24,012 nt of DNA from the IMG/VR virus record IMGVR_UViG_3300038451_000447, positions 1 to 24,012 of that record; one strand, written 5' to 3'. The first letter of the stretch is position 1, and each line of letters opens with the position of its first letter. The stretch comes from a virus. A program made the position numbers and the translations under genes. The notes under the pieces are model-generated. The model was not told the origin of the DNA and ran no database searches. It saw only the letters and a list, made by a program, of their open reading frames with translations. Below are positions 21,637 to 24,012 of this stretch, piece after piece.

Positions 21637-21894
21637 ATGGCTCGGTTGACTTACAAAAAGCGGCAAAAACTGCCAACAAAGCAATTTGCCATCAAAGGGC
21701 GTCGTTATCCGATTAATGACGTGAAACATGCCAGAAATGCTTTGGCCCGTGTTTCGCAACACGGATCGTCTGCTGAAAAGGCTGAAGTGCGTCGCAAAGT
21801 GCATGCAAAATTCCCCAACATTGGCGTCAGCGGTTTGAAAAAGACAGGGAAAAAGATGAAGAGCACGCGGAAACAGTACGCGAGAAAGGGATGA
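21637..21894 (+). CDS. Stand-alone DUF6582-like basic protein
   Basis: The 85-residue protein starts at ATG 21637 in the conserved GTCATGGC context of the leader. KLPTKQFAIKGRRYPINDVK and HARNALARVSQHG, followed by VRRKVHAKFPNIG, match the DUF6582 domain, which in other phages and plasmids often forms the C-terminal part of head-maturation or peptidase-like proteins. Here it stands alone with a Lys/Arg tail (KKTGKKMKSTRKQYARKG). It may bind nucleic acid or head proteins. The function of the domain is not established. It overlaps no other gene, and a GTG-start gene follows in three bases. Confidence 0.72.
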   Translation: MARLTYKKRQKLPTKQFAIKGRRYPINDVKHARNALARVSQHGSSAEKAEVRRKVHAKFPNIGVSGLKKTGKKMKSTRKQYARKG

Positions 21895-21897
21895 CTT

Positions 21898-22173
21898 GTG
21901 GCAAAGAAAAAAGCACAAGGCACTTCAGAAAGTACGCCGCAAAGATCGGGAAGGGTGAATGCATCCATTGATAGTGTGGAGAATGGTTACATTGTCCGCA
22001 CAAGCAGCGAAGGACAAAGCCCGCATGGATCTTATGAGAGCAAAACTTTTGTTGCCCCCAATCACAATGCCGCACTTCGAATTGCTTCCGCCCACATTCA
22101 AAGTTGCGGGTTGAAAACAAAAGGCAAAAAAACAAAAGCAGGGAAGAGCAAAAGCCGGATGACGAAGCGGTAA
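21898..22173 (+). CDS. Small basic protein with Lys-rich tail
   Basis: The start is GTG 21898, three bases after the previous stop, with AAAGGGATG in the preceding gene's end as the ribosome-binding site; it gives 91 residues. The middle (ASIDSVENGYIVRTSSEGQ, YESKTFVAPNHNAALRIASAHIQS) looks like a small beta-alpha domain, similar in style to short phage proteins with a GYIVR..S...Y.S.TFVA pattern. The last 20 residues are mainly Lys, Arg and Gly. No named family is recognised. It shares a transcript with the DUF6582-like gene from promoter 4. Confidence 0.62.
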   Translation: MAKKKAQGTSESTPQRSGRVNASIDSVENGYIVRTSSEGQSPHGSYESKTFVAPNHNAALRIASAHIQSCGLKTKGKKTKAGKSKSRMTKR

Positions 22174-22226
22174 ATGGATAGCTTCTTACAGTTGGCTTAC
22201 CTACTTTGTGTCAACGGAGAAGTGCT

Positions 22227-23549
22227 ATGAATTATAGTTGGCTCCAATTTTCTACAGCAACGCAACAGTTATCATCGCGCCTTGCTGATTCTTCTAATGT
22301 TTTTTGGAGCTATGCTGAATGCCAACTTTACATTCAAAAAGCGCTGCGCATGTTCAATGCCATGACTTTTACGTGGAAGGCCGATTTCACGTATAACCCA
22401 ACGAGTCTTTGGAACTCGTTGGGATTGCTCGCATCTTCACCGCGGCTACGGACTCTGACAGACACAAACTCCTACACCATGATGGAATATATGTTGCTGG
22501 AGCCGCCAACGGGTGGAACATGGACAGGTACAAGCCAATTTACGATCAGTGATCTTTCGCAGGCTTTACAATTCAGGCGCGATGAGATGCTGCAGGTTTC
22601 CAACTGCAATCAGCTGCTTTTGCAGAACATTGCGTTGACGCCAAACACCAGACGCACGACTTTGCCGGACACAGTCATTGACGTAGAGCGCGTACGTTAT
22701 ATTCCTGTGACCGGATCGCCCAATACCCTTTATCGCGATGACACAGTTGCTCAGGAATTTTATGAAGCTGGCTATTTGCAGGCACCGAGTGGCACACCGC
22801 AAACCTTTATGCTTTCTTCGGAGCCGCCGTTGTCTTGGGATGTGGACATTACGCCAAACCAACCAGGCACATATGAAGCTGTAGTTTTGGAATCGGGAGC
22901 GCCATTTGATCCGCCTACGGCAACCTTGCTGGGAATCCCCAATGATTTTGCGTGGGCGTTGGAATGGGGTGCGTTGGCAGATTTGTTGGGACGTGAAAGT
23001 GAAGCGACAGACCGACAGCGAGCCTCTTATTGTTTGCGCCGCTATCAGGATGGTTTGAATCTGCTACTGAAAACGCCTTGGGCGATGCTAGGCAAAGTAA
23101 ACGGAGTGGCCTGCGATATGCCGTCCATTGTAGAGATGGACCGGTATCTGCCGGAATGGGATTCGACGCCGACGAGTTTTGGTCCGTGTGTGGTTCTGGG
23201 AGGAATTGACTTTTTGGCTGCGCCAGTAGGTTCAGGTATTGGGGTTACTGTGCTGGCCAATGCGCCAGTGCCGACGCTGGATACCGACTATGTGCAGGTG
23301 TCGCGTTCAAATTGGGAGACAGTCATTGATCTGGCGCAGAGTCTGGCTTGCTTCAAAATGGGCGGTGCTGAATTTCAGCAGGGGCTAGAACTGGAAAGCC
23401 GAGCAATTCAAGCATGTGCAGTGGAGAATACACGACTGAAGAGTACCGGATCATTTTCAGATATTCTGGCGCAGAGAGGACAAGTACAGGACCGCACTCA
23501 AGGGCGGTTCAACGATGCGAATCAAAAAAAACAAAGTAATAAGCAATAA
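22227..23549 (+). CDS. Phage structural protein, putative neck/tail adaptor
   Basis: The ATG at 22227 with CGGAGAAG five bases upstream is preferred over the in-frame TTG 22206; it gives 440 residues. N-terminal helices (FSTATQQLSSRLADSSNVFW; AECQLYIQKALRMFNAM) are followed by a beta-rich central region with an inserted VDITPNQPGTYEAVVLE strand pair. A later helical block has LEWGALADLLGRESEA and RRYQDGLNLLLK. The C-terminus is Gln/Asn-rich. The plan resembles the protein at 9955-10968, suggesting related adaptor or tail-tube roles. It ends 78 bases before a likely tail gene. Confidence 0.55.
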   Translation: MNYSWLQFSTATQQLSSRLADSSNVFWSYAECQLYIQKALRMFNAMTFTWKADFTYNPTSLWNSLGLLASSPRLRTLTDTNSYTMMEYMLLEPPTGGTWTGTSQFTISDLSQALQFRRDEMLQVSNCNQLLLQNIALTPNTRRTTLPDTVIDVERVRYIPVTGSPNTLYRDDTVAQEFYEAGYLQAPSGTPQTFMLSSEPPLSWDVDITPNQPGTYEAVVLESGAPFDPPTATLLGIPNDFAWALEWGALADLLGRESEATDRQRASYCLRRYQDGLNLLLKTPWAMLGKVNGVACDMPSIVEMDRYLPEWDSTPTSFGPCVVLGGIDFLAAPVGSGIGVTVLANAPVPTLDTDYVQVSRSNWETVIDLAQSLACFKMGGAEFQQGLELESRAIQACAVENTRLKSTGSFSDILAQRGQVQDRTQGRFNDANQKKQSNKQ

Positions 23550-23565
23550 AACGTTGGAATGTAAC

Positions 23566-23627
23566 TGAGCAGTATGCCCTCCGAAGAGGAATAAGCCATA
23601 GCTCAAATCTCGTATCAGGAGATGACT
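23566..23627 (+). promoter_or_regulatory. Diverged 5' leader RNA, copy 5
   Basis: AACTGAGCAGTATGCCCTCC matches the start of leaders 2 and 4. The first hairpin is CCTC-CGAA-GAGG, then AATAAGCCATAGCTCAA aligns with the main-hairpin 5' arm, but the 3' arm is lost. Instead ATCTC pairs with GAGAT, and GCCATAG pairs with CTGTGGC, which spans the GTG start and would enclose the AGGAG site. No convincing -35 is seen. It looks like a remodelled or decaying copy. Confidence 0.6.
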
Positions 23628-24012
23628 GTGGCGAATCCTCAAAGTTATAACCGGATAAAAGATGGTCTTCGTTTCCGGCCGGGCGGTATTAATACCGTCA
23701 AAGCGGTGGACCAACTTGTCCAGCCGGGCGAATATGCATATCTTCAAAATGTTCGTGGATACCTTCAGGATCGTCTGATCGGTCGTACAACTGAATCAAG
23801 CGCACTGCTTACTCTCGGTGCTATTCCACATACCATGCGTCGGTTGAATGATTCAACTCCGGAAGGACCTGTTTCCGGATACGTAAGAATCATCGGCGCA
23901 GCAGGATTAATGTATGTAAACGCAACGGAAGTTGCTTACGGGCTCAGTGGAAATCCCGTAGCCATGGTTCCATTCAGACCGGATGCTTCTGTTGAACCAT
24001 GGATGTACATTG
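23628..24012 (+). CDS. Tail protein, N-terminal part (window edge)
   Basis: The frame runs open from GTG 23628 to the right edge and encodes at least 128 residues. AGGAG (23617-23621) is six bases from the GTG; ATG 23622 abuts the site and is less likely. The sequence (DGLRFRPGGINTVKAVDQLV, EYAYLQNVRGYLQDRLIGRT, YVRIIGAAGLMYVNATEVAY) resembles the beginning of phage tail stabilisation or beta-propeller proteins, such as the P22 gp10 type, but the match is only in style. It directly follows the adaptor-like gene, consistent with tail order. Confidence 0.5.
   Translation, partial: MANPQSYNRIKDGLRFRPGGINTVKAVDQLVQPGEYAYLQNVRGYLQDRLIGRTTESSALLTLGAIPHTMRRLNDSTPEGPVSGYVRIIGAAGLMYVNATEVAYGLSGNPVAMVPFRPDASVEPWMYI

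Overview
The window is a stretch of a tailed-phage (Caudoviricetes) genome, or a prophage with the same organisation. Every credible gene is on the + strand and tightly packed. No tape-measure-like gene is present, and a large portal is followed by a separate scaffold and capsid gene, so a short-tailed (podovirus-like) virion is the likeliest reading. Sec and Tat export signals, a two-helix holin and a SleB-type wall hydrolase suggest a diderm bacterial host. An Acidobacteriota or similar soil host is only a guess; nothing in the sequence names the host.

Layout: (i) the 3' end of a PAPS-reductase-family gene (to 473); (ii) the packaging and head block: basic peptide 1 (675-788), large terminase (800-2947), small unknown gene (2944-3333), portal (3488-5560), small gene (5577-5816), basic peptide 2 (5965-6069), Pro/Gln-rich protein (6127-6441), scaffold (6463-7458), major capsid protein (7579-8811), decoration-like protein (8894-9505), small protein (9537-9878), neck/adaptor-like protein (9955-10968) and a small beta-rich protein (10970-11359); (iii) a fibre block, 11356-18491, with four consecutive genes that each start with a Sec-type signal peptide, including two paralogous repeat-rich fibres, the first broken by a frameshift near 14047; (iv) a lysis region, 18947-21300: one-helix membrane protein, zinc-ribbon microprotein, holin, Tat-type lipoprotein-like protein, Pro-rich protein, DETISS-motif protein and endolysin; (v) small basic proteins (DUF6496-like, DUF6582-like and one unknown, 21314-22173); (vi) a second adaptor-like structural gene (22227-23549) and the start of a large tail protein that runs off the window.

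The most unusual element is a repeated 5' leader. Four clear copies (about 560-674, 5861-5964, 7487-7578, 21528-21636) and one diverged copy (about 23566-23627) share a GCATGCCC box, a variable C-rich/G-rich hairpin, and a long AATGGCTCA... hairpin capped by a GNRA tetraloop (GAGA, GAAA, GAAA, GCAA) with compensatory base changes in the stem. Three copies lie about 20 bases downstream of promoter-like hexamers. In copies 2 and 3 the C-rich segment is also exactly complementary to sequence at or just before the ribosome-binding site, which suggests a switch. The leaders precede two paralogous, extremely basic 34-37 residue peptides, the capsid gene, a DUF6582-like basic protein and a tail gene. 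This looks like a phage-encoded structured-RNA regulon. Put-like or N/boxB-like antitermination, and translational autoregulation by the basic peptides, are testable ideas and are not shown by the sequence.

No gap between genes exceeds 300 bases, and no tRNA, CRISPR array or insertion sequence was seen.
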